A program made the position numbers and the translations under genes. The notes below the pieces were generated by a model, which did no database searches, had not been told where the DNA came from, and was given only the letters and a program-made list of their open reading frames with translations. This document shows, in pieces, positions 1 to 8,926 of a stretch of 47,766 nucleotides of DNA. The DNA is from Aquabacterium sp. (GTDB lineage Bacteria > Pseudomonadota > Gammaproteobacteria > Burkholderiales > Burkholderiaceae_C): assembly GCF_030652515.1 (NCBI RefSeq), contig NZ_JAUSAR010000062.1, positions 1 through 47,766 on the forward strand. The letters run 5' to 3'. Position 1 is the first letter of the stretch. Each line of letters opens with the position of its first letter.

Positions 1-139
1 CGCCCATGCCGAAGCACAGTGAGCGCGTGGCGGCGGCAAAGCCCTTGGCGGGGCCGAACAGCCCGCCTCCAAACTCCAGCAGGGTGTGGTCCTGGTCGGG
101 CAACCAGATTTCGGCGATGCGGATGAATGATGCTTTCAT
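1..139 (-). CDS. N-terminal part of a GAF-domain-like protein (truncated by window edge)
   Basis: Only the first 46 codons are inside the window, reading leftwards from an ATG at 137-139. The peptide begins MKASFIRIAEIWLPD and continues through a run of Gly and Phe to FGPAKGF and ending CFGMG. The W-x-P and the FG-M-G(-x-G-L-P) style are typical of the start of GAF sensor domains, in which the next residues are often GLPG. GAF domains bind small ligands or chromophores and usually sit in signalling proteins. The gene is divergent from pgl, with 74 bases between the starts. The domain call rests on a short stretch and is tentative; the rest of the protein lies outside the window. Confidence 0.45.
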   Translation of the reverse strand, partial: MKASFIRIAEIWLPDQDHTLLEFGGGLFGPAKGFAAATRSLCFGMG

Positions 140-213
140 GCCGTTGGGTCGAGCAAGTTTCACGCCAAGCCGGGGTTTTCGGCGGCCTTGCGCAGCTTTG
201 CTAAAGTGGGTTC

Positions 214-933
214 ATGCCCGACGAAGCCCCTTGCCAATTCCATGAAGCCCCTGACGCCCTGACCCTGGCACAGGACCTCGCCCATTTCGTGGCCGCACGC
301 CTGCAAGAAGGCTTGAGCCAACGCGGGCAGGCCTTGCTGGTCGTGTCGGGCGGCAGCACGCCGGTCCCCTTCTTCCAGGCCCTGGCACAGACGGCTCTGG
401 ATTGGCCCCGGGTGAGCATCACCCTGGCCGACGAACGCTGGGTGCCGCCGGATCATGCCGACAGCAACGAGCGCTTGGTGAGAGCGCACCTTCTTCAAGG
501 TTTGGCCAGCCAGGCGCGTTTTGTGCCGTTCAAATCGGCCGATGCCCTGGCGGTGGAAGGCGTGCCCAAGCTGGAGACCGCCCTGCAAGCCTTGCCCTGG
601 CCGGCCGATGTGTTGGTGCTGGGCATGGGGGCGGATGCGCACACCGCTTCGCTGTTTCCTGGGTCCCCGCAACTGGCCGAAGCCCTGGATAACGCCCGGA
701 CGGCGCGTTGCCTGGCCATCACGGCCCCGTCCCTGCCCAATGTGCCCGTGGACCGCGTCAGTTTGAGCAAGCGGGCCCTGCTGGACACGCGTCATGTTGT
801 GGTTCACATCACCGGTTCGGCCAAACGATTGCTGTTGGAGCAGGCCAGGTTGCCTGGCCCCGCCGACCACATGCCCATCCGGCTGGCCTGGTGCCGGACG
901 AATATACCGTGTCACGTGTTTTATTCAAATTGA
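214..933 (+). CDS. pgl: 6-phosphogluconolactonase
   Basis: This 239-residue cytoplasmic enzyme hydrolyses 6-phosphogluconolactone to 6-phosphogluconate, the second step of the oxidative pentose phosphate and Entner-Doudoroff routes. Family motifs visible are SGGSTP (residues 45-50, phosphate-binding loop), ADERWVPPDHADSN (about 72-85) and LGMGADAHTASLFPGSP (about 136-152). Length is normal for the bacterial NagB/Pgl-fold family. The C-terminal end (PIRLAW...VFYSN) diverges somewhat but keeps the usual final hydrophobic strand. No zwf, edd or eda gene is beside it here, so it appears to stand alone. The ATG at 214 is preceded by a GTGGG-type weak ribosome site. Confidence 0.93.
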   Translation: MPDEAPCQFHEAPDALTLAQDLAHFVAARLQEGLSQRGQALLVVSGGSTPVPFFQALAQTALDWPRVSITLADERWVPPDHADSNERLVRAHLLQGLASQARFVPFKSADALAVEGVPKLETALQALPWPADVLVLGMGADAHTASLFPGSPQLAEALDNARTARCLAITAPSLPNVPVDRVSLSKRALLDTRHVVVHITGSAKRLLLEQARLPGPADHMPIRLAWCRTNIPCHVFYSN

Positions 934-1032
934 TATTGCCCTGACAGACATATTATTACGGGAAACTACCCTTTCAATTCAGGATATTAATATGCGATAA
1001 TGCGTTTGACGTTCTGTATTAGGGTATTCAAA

Positions 1033-1644
1033 ATGTTTTCGATGGATGGTTATTTCTCGCTCCCCTTTGTGTTGCCATATGCACTTGCTTTCTGGGGCGT
1101 GCTCATCTGGGCTTATTACCTGGAGGGTGCGCAGCACAAGCGCAGCCAGCAAAGAATGGCCAAGCATGACGGGGCCGACAAGTACTCGGGCTTGGTGATC
1201 GCCATCGGCTCCACCGTTCTGCAACTCGCTGCATTTGGCCTGACCTTGTACGCCCCCTGGCGCGTCAGCGAGCCGGAAATCTATGTGTACTTCTGGGCTG
1301 GCCTGGCCCTGGTCGTGACGGGCATGCTGCTGCGCAAGCACTGCTGGCGCGTGCTGGGCGAGTTTTTCACCCCCACCGTCACCATCGCCAAAGAGCACAA
1401 GGTGGTCGACAAGGGTGCCTACAAGTGGGTTCGGCACCCTTCGTACTCTGGTGCCATCATGACCGCCGTCGGCGTGGGTCTGGCACTGGGCAACTATGGC
1501 AGCATCGCGGTCATGGTGCTTGGCCACATCGCCATCTACATCTACCGCATCGAAGCCGAGGAAACCGCGCTGGAACGCGCCCTGGGCGATGCCTACGCCA
1601 AGTTCAAAAGCAACCGCCGTCGCCTGATTCCTTTCGTTTATTGA
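1033..1644 (+). CDS. Isoprenylcysteine carboxyl methyltransferase (ICMT) family membrane protein
   Basis: About 203 residues with four or five hydrophobic segments (roughly 10-30, 52-74, 84-101, 138-172). The C-terminal half carries the ICMT/phospholipid methyltransferase signature: HKVVDKGAYKWVRHPSYSG (RHPSY at 134-138) and EAEE at 174-177, the SAM-binding region. Family members methylate membrane-embedded substrates; the bacterial substrate is generally unknown. The ATG at 1033 is chosen because AGGG lies about nine bases upstream; an in-frame ATG at 1000 would add 11 residues. The leader from 934 to 1032 is markedly AT-rich compared with its surroundings and probably holds the promoter. 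A hairpin with a T run follows the gene. Confidence 0.8.
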   Translation: MFSMDGYFSLPFVLPYALAFWGVLIWAYYLEGAQHKRSQQRMAKHDGADKYSGLVIAIGSTVLQLAAFGLTLYAPWRVSEPEIYVYFWAGLALVVTGMLLRKHCWRVLGEFFTPTVTIAKEHKVVDKGAYKWVRHPSYSGAIMTAVGVGLALGNYGSIAVMVLGHIAIYIYRIEAEETALERALGDAYAKFKSNRRRLIPFVY

Positions 1645-1689
1645 TCATTGACCTTGGCCCCGAGATGGGGCTAAGGCCAAGCACTCTGC

Positions 1690-1726
1690 AAGGCGGACGC
1701 CACCCCAGGCGCCCGCCTTATTTTTT
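1690..1726 (+). terminator. Rho-independent terminator after the ICMT-family gene
   Basis: AAGGCGG-a-CGCC, loop of six, GGCG-c-CCGCCTT, then A and six T. The stem is 11 pairs with one mismatch and the T run is on the plus strand, so it serves the gene ending at 1644. It overlaps the last codons of the convergent minus-strand gene. Confidence 0.75.
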
Positions 1727-3505
1727 GGCCTGCTCCATGGCGTGAAGCGCAGCCTTGCCCACGTCGTAGGCCGCGATCTCCACCGACTGGCCAATGGCGG
1801 GCGGTTGCAACTGGGTCACGCCGTTTTCCTTCCAAGCCAGGAAACGCCATGGGGCGGCCTGAACGGAGGAGGGGAAGCGGAACACGACGGTCTTGGGGGC
1901 GTGGTCTTCCGTGATCTCTTCCACCAGGACCGCGATGTCGCCCATCCGGGCGGTGTCGCCCACCTTGAAGGGCTGCTTCTGGAGATCGCGCGTGATGGTG
2001 CCGCGAAAGCCCGTGGGCACCGACAACTTTAGCGAGTTTTCATCCAGGCGCGTGAGTGTCATGGCCTGGTTGTTGGGCCCCAGGGCGCGCATGGTGGTGG
2101 GGTTGAGCAGGCCATGGTATTGGCGGATCAAAGGGATGTAGTAGATGCTTTCGGCCGAAGGCAGGTTCATGAGCAGGAAGTGCTCTGTCTGCCCTGCGCT
2201 GGTGTTGGGCATGGCCAATGGCGCTTGCGCCTCACCGGCCGCCCCCAGCGTTTTCATCACGGCCGAGGTGCCCACTTTGGCCACCGGGAAGATGACCAGG
2301 TGGATGAATCCCACCAACAAAACGATGTTCTTGGCGGAGCCCAGGCCCCAGCCGGTCAACTGGGTGCGATGGCGCCAGGCCATCAGCAAGATGATGGACA
2401 ACAAGCCGCTGGCACCAATGTCGGAGTTGATGGTCAGCCGGTCAAACGGGTAGCCTGCACAAGCTGGGGCCAAGGCCAGGATGGAGCCCACGGCATAGAA
2501 GCGCGCCAGGGCCGAGCGAAACCCGCCCAAGGCGTGAATGGCATACGCCAGACCCAGCAGGGCCAAGGTGGCGGCGCCCGAGTACAGGTACTGTGTGGTG
2601 CGGCCGAGTTGCTCGAACATCACCGACGAGACGCCGAACCATTGGGCCACCATCAAGGCCGGCAGGCGCAAAGCCAGGCTCACGGCAAAGCCACTGGCGT
2701 TGGACGCCGGATCCACATAGCCTGGTGACCCGAAGCTGCCGTAACCCAGGTGGCTGTGCAGCGCCTTCCAGGCCAGCGCGATCACGATGAAGGGCAGCAG
2801 GGCCTTGAACCTGACCGCCAGTGATTTGCCCGGCTCCAGGAACAGGGCGTAGGCCAGCAGATAGCCCGCAGTTTGAATGGAGGCCTCGGCGCTGAACAAG
2901 CCCAGGACGAAGCTGGCGGCCGCCAGCCAGCCATGAAGGGCCGACCCGCCCTGGCGCCAATGGTGGTAGCCCAGCAAGGTCAGCACCATGAACAGGCCGG
3001 ACAGCATTTGATTGCGGCTGGCCAGCCAGGCCACGGCGAACACGTGCAGCATGTTGCCAGCGAACAGCCAGGTGGCCAGCCCGGCTTGCTGCCGATCAGG
3101 GTCCAGGTCGCGGAACAACTTGCCGATCAGCAAGATCATCACGCCATACATGAGCAGGCTGTGCACGTGCATCAACACGGGTGAATCGGGCCACCATTGA
3201 TAATCAAGTTGCTGGCTCAATTCCGCCAGGGGCCGCCAGAAGGCAATGCGCAAATGATCGTTGGCCCACCACACCAGCCTGCCCGAATCAATCATGGCCT
3301 GGTTGGCCATGGCGTTGCCATCGGCAAAAGTGAACAGGCCGAAAAAGGAGCCGGGTTGGGCATTGACCGACCTGCCCGTCAGCAGCGACCAGTGCAGGTA
3401 GTCATCGCCCAGAAGCCCCATGTTCATCGCGGGCGCGATCAGGAGCATTCCGACCAGGGCGGCCACAGGCACGCACCAGCGGCTAGAGAGAAATCTTCCC
3501 CACAT
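1718..3505 (-). CDS. Polytopic membrane protein, GT-C glycosyltransferase-like
   Basis: 595 residues from ATG at 3503-3505. The N-terminal about 435 residues are mainly hydrophobic, with 9-11 predicted membrane segments. After the first segment (about 11-28) comes GLLGDDYLHW with D34-D35, placed like the Asp-Asp/Glu pair of GT-C (GT39-type) enzymes that use polyprenyl-phosphate sugars. SRNQML at about 163-168 follows a membrane segment. The last about 150 residues form a soluble C-terminal domain rich in beta-like sequence. A much longer open frame continues upstream on the minus strand, but it is antisense to the acyltransferase gene and has no protein character. It starts 123 bases from the divergent acyltransferase pair. 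Exact activity is not recognisable; the GT-C reading is an inference from topology and one motif. Confidence 0.6.
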   Translation of the reverse strand: MWGRFLSSRWCVPVAALVGMLLIAPAMNMGLLGDDYLHWSLLTGRSVNAQPGSFFGLFTFADGNAMANQAMIDSGRLVWWANDHLRIAFWRPLAELSQQLDYQWWPDSPVLMHVHSLLMYGVMILLIGKLFRDLDPDRQQAGLATWLFAGNMLHVFAVAWLASRNQMLSGLFMVLTLLGYHHWRQGGSALHGWLAAASFVLGLFSAEASIQTAGYLLAYALFLEPGKSLAVRFKALLPFIVIALAWKALHSHLGYGSFGSPGYVDPASNASGFAVSLALRLPALMVAQWFGVSSVMFEQLGRTTQYLYSGAATLALLGLAYAIHALGGFRSALARFYAVGSILALAPACAGYPFDRLTINSDIGASGLLSIILLMAWRHRTQLTGWGLGSAKNIVLLVGFIHLVIFPVAKVGTSAVMKTLGAAGEAQAPLAMPNTSAGQTEHFLLMNLPSAESIYYIPLIRQYHGLLNPTTMRALGPNNQAMTLTRLDENSLKLSVPTGFRGTITRDLQKQPFKVGDTARMGDIAVLVEEITEDHAPKTVVFRFPSSVQAAPWRFLAWKENGVTQLQPPAIGQSVEIAAYDVGKAALHAMEQAKK

Positions 3506-3628
3506 GACCAAAATCCTTGGCAAATATTCTATTTTACCTTGATGATCCCCTGGGAAAGTCCCCCTCGGGGGTGGGTTTGTATTCTGGAAAAATCCTGTTC
3601 TTTTGGTTGATTGATTTTCGGAAGTTTC

Positions 3629-4954
3629 ATGGGCAAGCCGCGTCGTACCCTGGTTTTTGGCAAACGTCTTCATTCTGGCGGGACCGCGCCACGGCAATAT
3701 CTCACCGGCATCGATATCCTGCACGGGCATGTGTGCGTCCCGCTGATATTCGTCTACAAAAAGGGTTTCGACATTGCCCTGGCCGAACAAGGCCTGCTTG
3801 AAACGCTGAAACACTACCCGCTGGTTTCGGGTCGCTACAAGAAGGACGAGCAGGGCCAGGTTTACAGCGACGGGCAAGACCACGGCATCGACTTTCGGGT
3901 GTACCGCTGCGAGGGCAAGATGCCCTATGGCGAACACCACCCACTGGGCAAGGACATCAAGCATTTCTACAAGTCGTTCATGCCCTGGCAGGTCATCGAC
4001 AAGGACTTGCCCTTGATCCAGGCCGACGTCCACCAGTACGAAGACGGCGGCATCGTGATGTGCGTGTACATGGTTCATTCCACATTCGATGGAACCAGTT
4101 TTTTCGGTTTCATGCTGAACTGGTCCAGGGCATGCCGTGGCCTCGCGATTGAAGTGCCTTCCTTTGACCGCGGCGTGATGATTGAAGCGGGCCAGACCGG
4201 CATCGACACCACGGGTTTCGATCTGGTTTACCAACCGCGCATCCTGGACGGCATCGGCCTCATGTCGCGGTTGGGCTGGCGGGCGCTGACCGAGGTCAGG
4301 AAAGAGATCTTCCGCATTCCTGCGCACGCCATCGAGTCCTGGAAAGCCCAGGCTCAGGCTGAGTTGGCAGACGCCAGCAGCGTGAACACAGGCAAGCTGG
4401 TCACCGCTTATGTACTGCGGGCGCTGTCACCGCTGATGCCACCTGGTGTGCCACGCAGCGTTGGCATGGCGCTGGACATGCGTTACGTGCGAGGCATGAC
4501 CTTGCCACGCAACTATTTCGGCAATGGTTTGTGCTACGCCCAGGCTCACTACACCGAGCAGGAACTGGCACAGCAAAGCCTGTCGGTGCTGGCCGAGCGG
4601 TGCAAGCCGCCAGCTGATGAGGTCAGCGTCGCGACCGTGTCCAAGCTGTTGACCGTGGCCGAGCACCACCGGCAGAAGAAGTCCATCTGGCGCCTGATCT
4701 TCAAGCCTGCGGTGGACACCCTGGGCGGCGGGATCGTGCAAAACAACCTGTCCTTGCTGCCGATCTACGAGGTCGACATGGGCCGTGGCACGCCAGACTG
4801 GTACGAAACCTTCGCCATGACCATCCGCATGATGGCCCTGGTGTCGACACCGCAGAAAGACGGCGGCATTGACCTGCACATGGCCGCCAGCAAGGCTGAG
4901 CTTCGGGCCCTGCGGGAGCGGCTGCAGGCCGATGGCATTTCGGGCAAGGCTTGA
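3629..4954 (+). CDS. BAHD-like acyltransferase, copy 1
   Basis: 441 residues. It shows the two hallmark motifs of the BAHD acyl-CoA transferase family (Pfam Transferase), well known in plants. The first is HSTFDG at 150-155, followed by T-S-x-x-x-F-x-x-x-W in the BAHD arrangement, where His is the general base. The second is DMGRGTP at 383-389, corresponding to DFGWGKP. YFGN at 296-299 matches the third conserved block. Such enzymes move an acyl group from a CoA thioester to an alcohol or amine. No signal peptide is visible, so it should be cytoplasmic. ATG at 3629 follows GGAAG. The stop overlaps the start of copy 2 (TGATG), implying translational coupling. The substrate cannot be read from sequence; a condensation-domain-like origin is the alternative. 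Confidence 0.75.
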   Translation: MGKPRRTLVFGKRLHSGGTAPRQYLTGIDILHGHVCVPLIFVYKKGFDIALAEQGLLETLKHYPLVSGRYKKDEQGQVYSDGQDHGIDFRVYRCEGKMPYGEHHPLGKDIKHFYKSFMPWQVIDKDLPLIQADVHQYEDGGIVMCVYMVHSTFDGTSFFGFMLNWSRACRGLAIEVPSFDRGVMIEAGQTGIDTTGFDLVYQPRILDGIGLMSRLGWRALTEVRKEIFRIPAHAIESWKAQAQAELADASSVNTGKLVTAYVLRALSPLMPPGVPRSVGMALDMRYVRGMTLPRNYFGNGLCYAQAHYTEQELAQQSLSVLAERCKPPADEVSVATVSKLLTVAEHHRQKKSIWRLIFKPAVDTLGGGIVQNNLSLLPIYEVDMGRGTPDWYETFAMTIRMMALVSTPQKDGGIDLHMAASKAELRALRERLQADGISGKA

Positions 4955-6285
4955 TGATGGCCATGGCGAAATTGCACACCACCCTGATCGTGGAAAAACG
5001 CCTCCATGCGGGCGTGACCGCAGCTCGGCAGTACCTGTCCGGCCTGGACATCTTCCACGCGCACGCCGGCATCCCGGTGGTGCTGGTCTACAAAAAGGGT
5101 TTTGACCTGGCGGCGGCCGAACAAGCCTTGATCGACACCTTGAAGCACTACCCCATCATGACCGGGCGCTACAAGAAAGACGAGCAAGGCCAGGTCTACG
5201 TGGACAGCAACGACGCGGGCATCGACTTCCGCGTGAGCCGCTGCGCGGGCAAGATGCCCTATGGGCCCGAGAACCCGGCGGGCAAGGACGACATCAAGCA
5301 GTTCTTCAAGCTGGTGCTGCCCTGGCAGGTGGTCGACAAGGACACGCCCCTGTTTCAGGTCAACATCTTCCAGTTCGAGGACGATGGGATCCTGATGTGC
5401 TGCTACGCGCCGCACTCGCTGCTCGATGGTTCCAGCTACTGGGGCTTCATGCAGAACTGGTCGAACGCCTGCCGCGGGCTGCCCGTCAAACCGCCATCAT
5501 TCGACCGACAAGTCATGATCGACGCGGGCAAGACAGAGTTTGAGTCTGGCAGTTATGACCTGATGGTCGCGCCAGGCTGGTTCGACTACATCCGCACCAT
5601 GCTGGGCCTGGGCTGGCGCGCGGTGACGGGCTTGAAGAGCGAAGTGATGCGGGTGCCCGCCCAGACCATCCAGCAATGGAAGGTGCAGGCCAAGGCTGAG
5701 ATGCCGGAGTCGGCCGGCGTGAGCACGGTGGAGCTGGTCACGGCCTATGTGATGAAGGCGTTTTCACCCAGCATGCCGCGCGGCATGGCGCGCAGTGTGG
5801 GCCTGGTGCTGGACTTGCGCTACAAACGGCGCCTCAAGCTGCCGCGAGATTTTTTCGGCAACGCCCTGTGCTACGCCGAGGCGCGGTACAGCGAAGAAGA
5901 TCTGGCCCAACAAAGCGTGCCCATGCTGGCCGAGCGCTGCCGCCCCAACAACGACCAGGTCGGCACCGACAGCTTGTTCAAGATGCTGGCGCTGACCGAA
6001 ACGTACCGGCAAAAGAAGGCGGTGTGGAGGCTGATCTTCAAGCCCACCATCGAGACCTTGCGCGCCGGTTTGATCCTGAACAATGTGATCCAGCTGCCCA
6101 TCTACGACATCGACCTGGGGCGCGGCACGCCCGACTGGTACGACATCTGCCCCATGACCATCCGCATGCTGATGGTGGTGAACACGCCGCAAAAAGATGG
6201 TGGGGTGGACCTGCACGTGACGGCTCGAAAGGCAGAGTTGAAGGCGCTGCGGGCCAGTTTGAAGGCCGACGGGATCTCGGGCTGA
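4954..6285 (+). CDS. BAHD-like acyltransferase, copy 2
   Basis: 443 residues, a paralogue of the preceding gene (about half identical by eye over the full length, with matching blocks such as VYKKGFD, RYKKDEQGQVY, KMPYG and TPQKDGG). Catalytic HSLLDG lies at 154-159 followed by S-S-x-x-x-F-x-x-x-W, FFGN at 300-303 and DLGRGTP at 387-393. Both active-site motifs are intact, so neither copy looks dead. The ATG at 4954 shares a base with the TGA of copy 1; further ATGs at 4957 and 4963 are possible starts. Divergence inside the region between the motifs suggests different acceptors, or a heterodimer. It ends 40 bases before the convergent hydrolase gene. Confidence 0.75.
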   Translation: MMAMAKLHTTLIVEKRLHAGVTAARQYLSGLDIFHAHAGIPVVLVYKKGFDLAAAEQALIDTLKHYPIMTGRYKKDEQGQVYVDSNDAGIDFRVSRCAGKMPYGPENPAGKDDIKQFFKLVLPWQVVDKDTPLFQVNIFQFEDDGILMCCYAPHSLLDGSSYWGFMQNWSNACRGLPVKPPSFDRQVMIDAGKTEFESGSYDLMVAPGWFDYIRTMLGLGWRAVTGLKSEVMRVPAQTIQQWKVQAKAEMPESAGVSTVELVTAYVMKAFSPSMPRGMARSVGLVLDLRYKRRLKLPRDFFGNALCYAEARYSEEDLAQQSVPMLAERCRPNNDQVGTDSLFKMLALTETYRQKKAVWRLIFKPTIETLRAGLILNNVIQLPIYDIDLGRGTPDWYDICPMTIRMLMVVNTPQKDGGVDLHVTARKAELKALRASLKADGISG

Positions 6286-6325
6286 AGCTGAAACAGGCCG
6301 CGCGCTGATTCGCGCCCAGACTCGG

Positions 6326-7762
6326 TCAGTGTGGCAGCTTCACCGACCGGGCTTTTTCCAGCAGCAAGGCATGGCCCGATGGGCGCAGGAAGCCGTCGCT
6401 CAGGAGCTTGTCCGCGTGCTGCTTGTAGGCCTGAAGGTAGGCCGCATCGCTGGGGTAACGTGAGCGCAAAACCTCTGCATCCAAGGGCTTGGCGGTGCCG
6501 CCCGCAATGCAGGCAAAGCCCACCCAGAAGCCCAGCGAATTGGTCGGCCCGTTGTTGAACATGCCATAACTGGCCGTGGGCACATCCAGCTCCGGCAGGC
6601 GCAGGCCCCCCATGGCATTGCCCAGGTCATCGTCTTTCACAAAGCCCAGGCTGGTGCGTTGCAGGCGGGGTGCTTTGGGTGGCGGTGTGCCGGTGGTGAT
6701 CCAGTGGCGCAAAGCGTGCAAGGCGGCATGGTCAAACACCTGGGTGGGCAGGGTGCTGGAAGGGTTGAAGCACTTGGGCGTGGTCAGCTGGGCATCGGCC
6801 TGGCTGGCGATCAGCGACTCATCGCGCATGTGCAGGTCGAAGTGGGTGCCGCCCGCGACTTCCCAATAACGCAGCTTGTCGCTGTCCGGTGTCTTGGACA
6901 GCGGCCAGCTCACCGCCACCTCCATCTCGGTCTGGACCTGCATCAGGGGCACCTTCGAGTCGGTGCGCACCTTGGGCATCACGATGTTGATGTGCCAGCC
7001 GTTGACCTGGATGGCGGCTGGGGTGGCGCCGCGCATGTAGAACCCGTCGTAGGCGTTGCTGCGTGGTTGGAAAGCGTTGATGAAGGTGAAGAGGAAGGAG
7101 GCCGATTTGGAATAGCCCATGCCCACCAGCTTGACCTGGGTATTGGCGCTGCCCCATTGCCCGGCGGCCTGACGGATGGCCACCGCCGCGTGGTCATAGA
7201 TGTCAAAGGAATAGTCGCTGTCGCTGACCACCGCTTGTGCATAGCGCTCGGGGTTGGCCTTCTTGAGCGATTTCACGCTGGCCGCTTCAGCGCTCACGCC
7301 GACCCAGGCATAGCCTTCGCGCTCGATCTCGTCGCGGGTGACCATCCAGCCACCATCCACGTCAAAGCCCAGCGAGGTGTTCAGCCATTCGACCAAGACG
7401 ATGCCGTTGAAGCGGGCCGGGTCTTTGGGGCGGCGCACCAGCACGCGGGTCTCGTAGGCTTGGGGTTCACCGCGTTTCTTGAGCTTCCAGTGGCCGTCGT
7501 CGTTCCAGTCGCCATCGGTGGCATAGGCCTGGGATTGGCCCCGCAGGCGGAACTCTTCTTCCAGGTAGCCCGCGGTGGCGAGTTGCGCCTGGCGGCCGGT
7601 GACCGGCCTGCCGGCGGCCGAGGGCAGCAGTGTGTGTGCGGTGGCTGTCGCTTCAACCTTGCTGGCCGTGGGCGCCTGGGCCAGGGCCGTGCAGGCGGTG
7701 TGGGCCAGGGCCACGCACAGCAGCAGGCCGCGCAGCAAGGGGGTCAAGCTTGGCGCAAGCAC
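6326..7762 (-). CDS. Secreted alpha/beta hydrolase domain protein
   Basis: 478 residues from a GTG at 7760-7762. Residues 1-29 form a signal peptide (LLRGLLLCVALAHTACTALAQ), so the protein is probably periplasmic or exported. The body matches the family annotated as alpha/beta hydrolase domain-containing protein (Pfam Abhydrolase_10): FNGIVLVEWLN at about 118-128, a nucleophile elbow GYSKS with Ser218, and GGTHFDLHM with the likely catalytic His. The start lies inside the end of the upstream permease gene (19-base overlap), making it the last gene of the exporter operon. Substrate unknown. A later start would lose the signal peptide, which supports the GTG. Confidence 0.75.
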   Translation of the reverse strand: MLAPSLTPLLRGLLLCVALAHTACTALAQAPTASKVEATATAHTLLPSAAGRPVTGRQAQLATAGYLEEEFRLRGQSQAYATDGDWNDDGHWKLKKRGEPQAYETRVLVRRPKDPARFNGIVLVEWLNTSLGFDVDGGWMVTRDEIEREGYAWVGVSAEAASVKSLKKANPERYAQAVVSDSDYSFDIYDHAAVAIRQAAGQWGSANTQVKLVGMGYSKSASFLFTFINAFQPRSNAYDGFYMRGATPAAIQVNGWHINIVMPKVRTDSKVPLMQVQTEMEVAVSWPLSKTPDSDKLRYWEVAGGTHFDLHMRDESLIASQADAQLTTPKCFNPSSTLPTQVFDHAALHALRHWITTGTPPPKAPRLQRTSLGFVKDDDLGNAMGGLRLPELDVPTASYGMFNNGPTNSLGFWVGFACIAGGTAKPLDAEVLRSRYPSDAAYLQAYKQHADKLLSDGFLRPSGHALLLEKARSVKLPH

Positions 7763-8913
7763 TCGATGATGCTCAATTGACCAGCGCGCCAGGCGGGCAC
7801 GAAGCCACCCAGGAAGCCCATCAGCAAAGAGAAGGACATGGTCTGGACGGCCACGTTCCAGGTGAACTTGAAGCGGAAGGCCATCTCGGCGAAGGTCTGG
7901 TAATTCAGGGTCGAGATGTTGACGGTTTGCATCAGCGAGGCCGCCATCAGGCCCACGATACCGCCCACCAACGCCAGGCCCAGTGACTCGCCCAGGAAGG
8001 CCAGTAGCACGGCTTCACGGCGGAAACCCAGAGCCCGCAGGGTGCCGATCTCGCCAATGCGCGAGGCCACGGCTGCGAACATGGTGATCATGGCGCCGAC
8101 GATGGCGCCGATCGAGAAAATCACCGACAGCGACAAGCCCAACAGCTTGATGAACTTGGTCATGCCTTCGGACTGCTCGGCGTAGAAGCGGGCTTCCAGC
8201 TTGGCGTCGAGCTGCAGTTGAGGGTCATCGGCAATGGCCTGGCGGATGCCGTTGAAGGCTTCGATGCTGGCCAGCTTGAAGACGATGCTGGCATACACCG
8301 CGCGCCGGAAAGCCTGCATGACCTGGTCAACGTCGCCCCATATCTCAGAGTCGAAGCCGCTGCGCTCGGCGTCAAAGATGCCGACCACGGTCCATTCGCG
8401 GCCCGCCATTGTGATGGTGTGGCCCAGACTCATGTTGGCAAAGCCTCGGGCCACGGCGCGTCCGACCACGATCTCTGAGGTGCCGGGGCGGAACATGCGG
8501 CCTGCCACCAGCTTGACCTGCGGCCGGATGGCCAGGCCGATCTCCGAGGTGCCACGCAGCGTCACGTTGGCCATTTCGAGCGTGTCGCGCTTGGGCAGGT
8601 TGTTGAGCACGGCCACTTCGCGCGACACCAGTCGGCGCCCCTGGTTGTCGGTGGCGATGCCAGGCATGGCGTCCAGGTTGCTGGCCTGCGAGCGCGTGAT
8701 GGCGGAGTTGATCTCGGCACCCGCGCCCTTGCGCAGGATGAGCACGTTGTCTGGCTGGCCTGTGGCCACCATGGTCTCGTTGATGCCTTCGCTCATCATC
8801 AGCACGGTGGCGAACACGAAGACCACCAGGGCCATGCCGCCTGCGGTGAGGATCGTGGTGACGCGGCGCACCCACAGGTTGCGCATCACGTAGGAAAGGG
8901 GGATGGCTCTCAT
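7744..8913 (-). CDS. ABC transporter permease, FtsX/MacB type (second permease)
   Basis: 389 residues. One N-terminal membrane helix (about 18-40, TTILTAGGMALVVFVFATVL) is followed by a periplasmic domain of about 220 residues and three C-terminal helices (about 265-385). This is the MacB/LolCE/FtsX layout (MacB_PCD plus FtsX domains). The conserved RIGEIGTLRALGFRREAVLLAFLGE coupling region is clear at about 287-311. It starts 13 bases after the first permease. Type VII ABC exporters of this kind use mechanotransmission to move substrates in the periplasm or to extract lipoproteins or lipids rather than classical transport. Two different permeases imply a heterodimer. Confidence 0.88.
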   Translation of the reverse strand: MRAIPLSYVMRNLWVRRVTTILTAGGMALVVFVFATVLMMSEGINETMVATGQPDNVLILRKGAGAEINSAITRSQASNLDAMPGIATDNQGRRLVSREVAVLNNLPKRDTLEMANVTLRGTSEIGLAIRPQVKLVAGRMFRPGTSEIVVGRAVARGFANMSLGHTITMAGREWTVVGIFDAERSGFDSEIWGDVDQVMQAFRRAVYASIVFKLASIEAFNGIRQAIADDPQLQLDAKLEARFYAEQSEGMTKFIKLLGLSLSVIFSIGAIVGAMITMFAAVASRIGEIGTLRALGFRREAVLLAFLGESLGLALVGGIVGLMAASLMQTVNISTLNYQTFAEMAFRFKFTWNVAVQTMSFSLLMGFLGGFVPAWRAGQLSIIECLRQA

Positions 8914-8926
8914 TGTTGCCGCCCCA

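Noticed and set aside
3506..4327. Upstream extension of the membrane-protein frame on the minus strand (to 869 codons)
   Set aside because: It runs antisense through the acyltransferase gene, has His/Gln/Val-rich low-complexity content, and the hydrophobic protein has its own sensible ATG at 3505.
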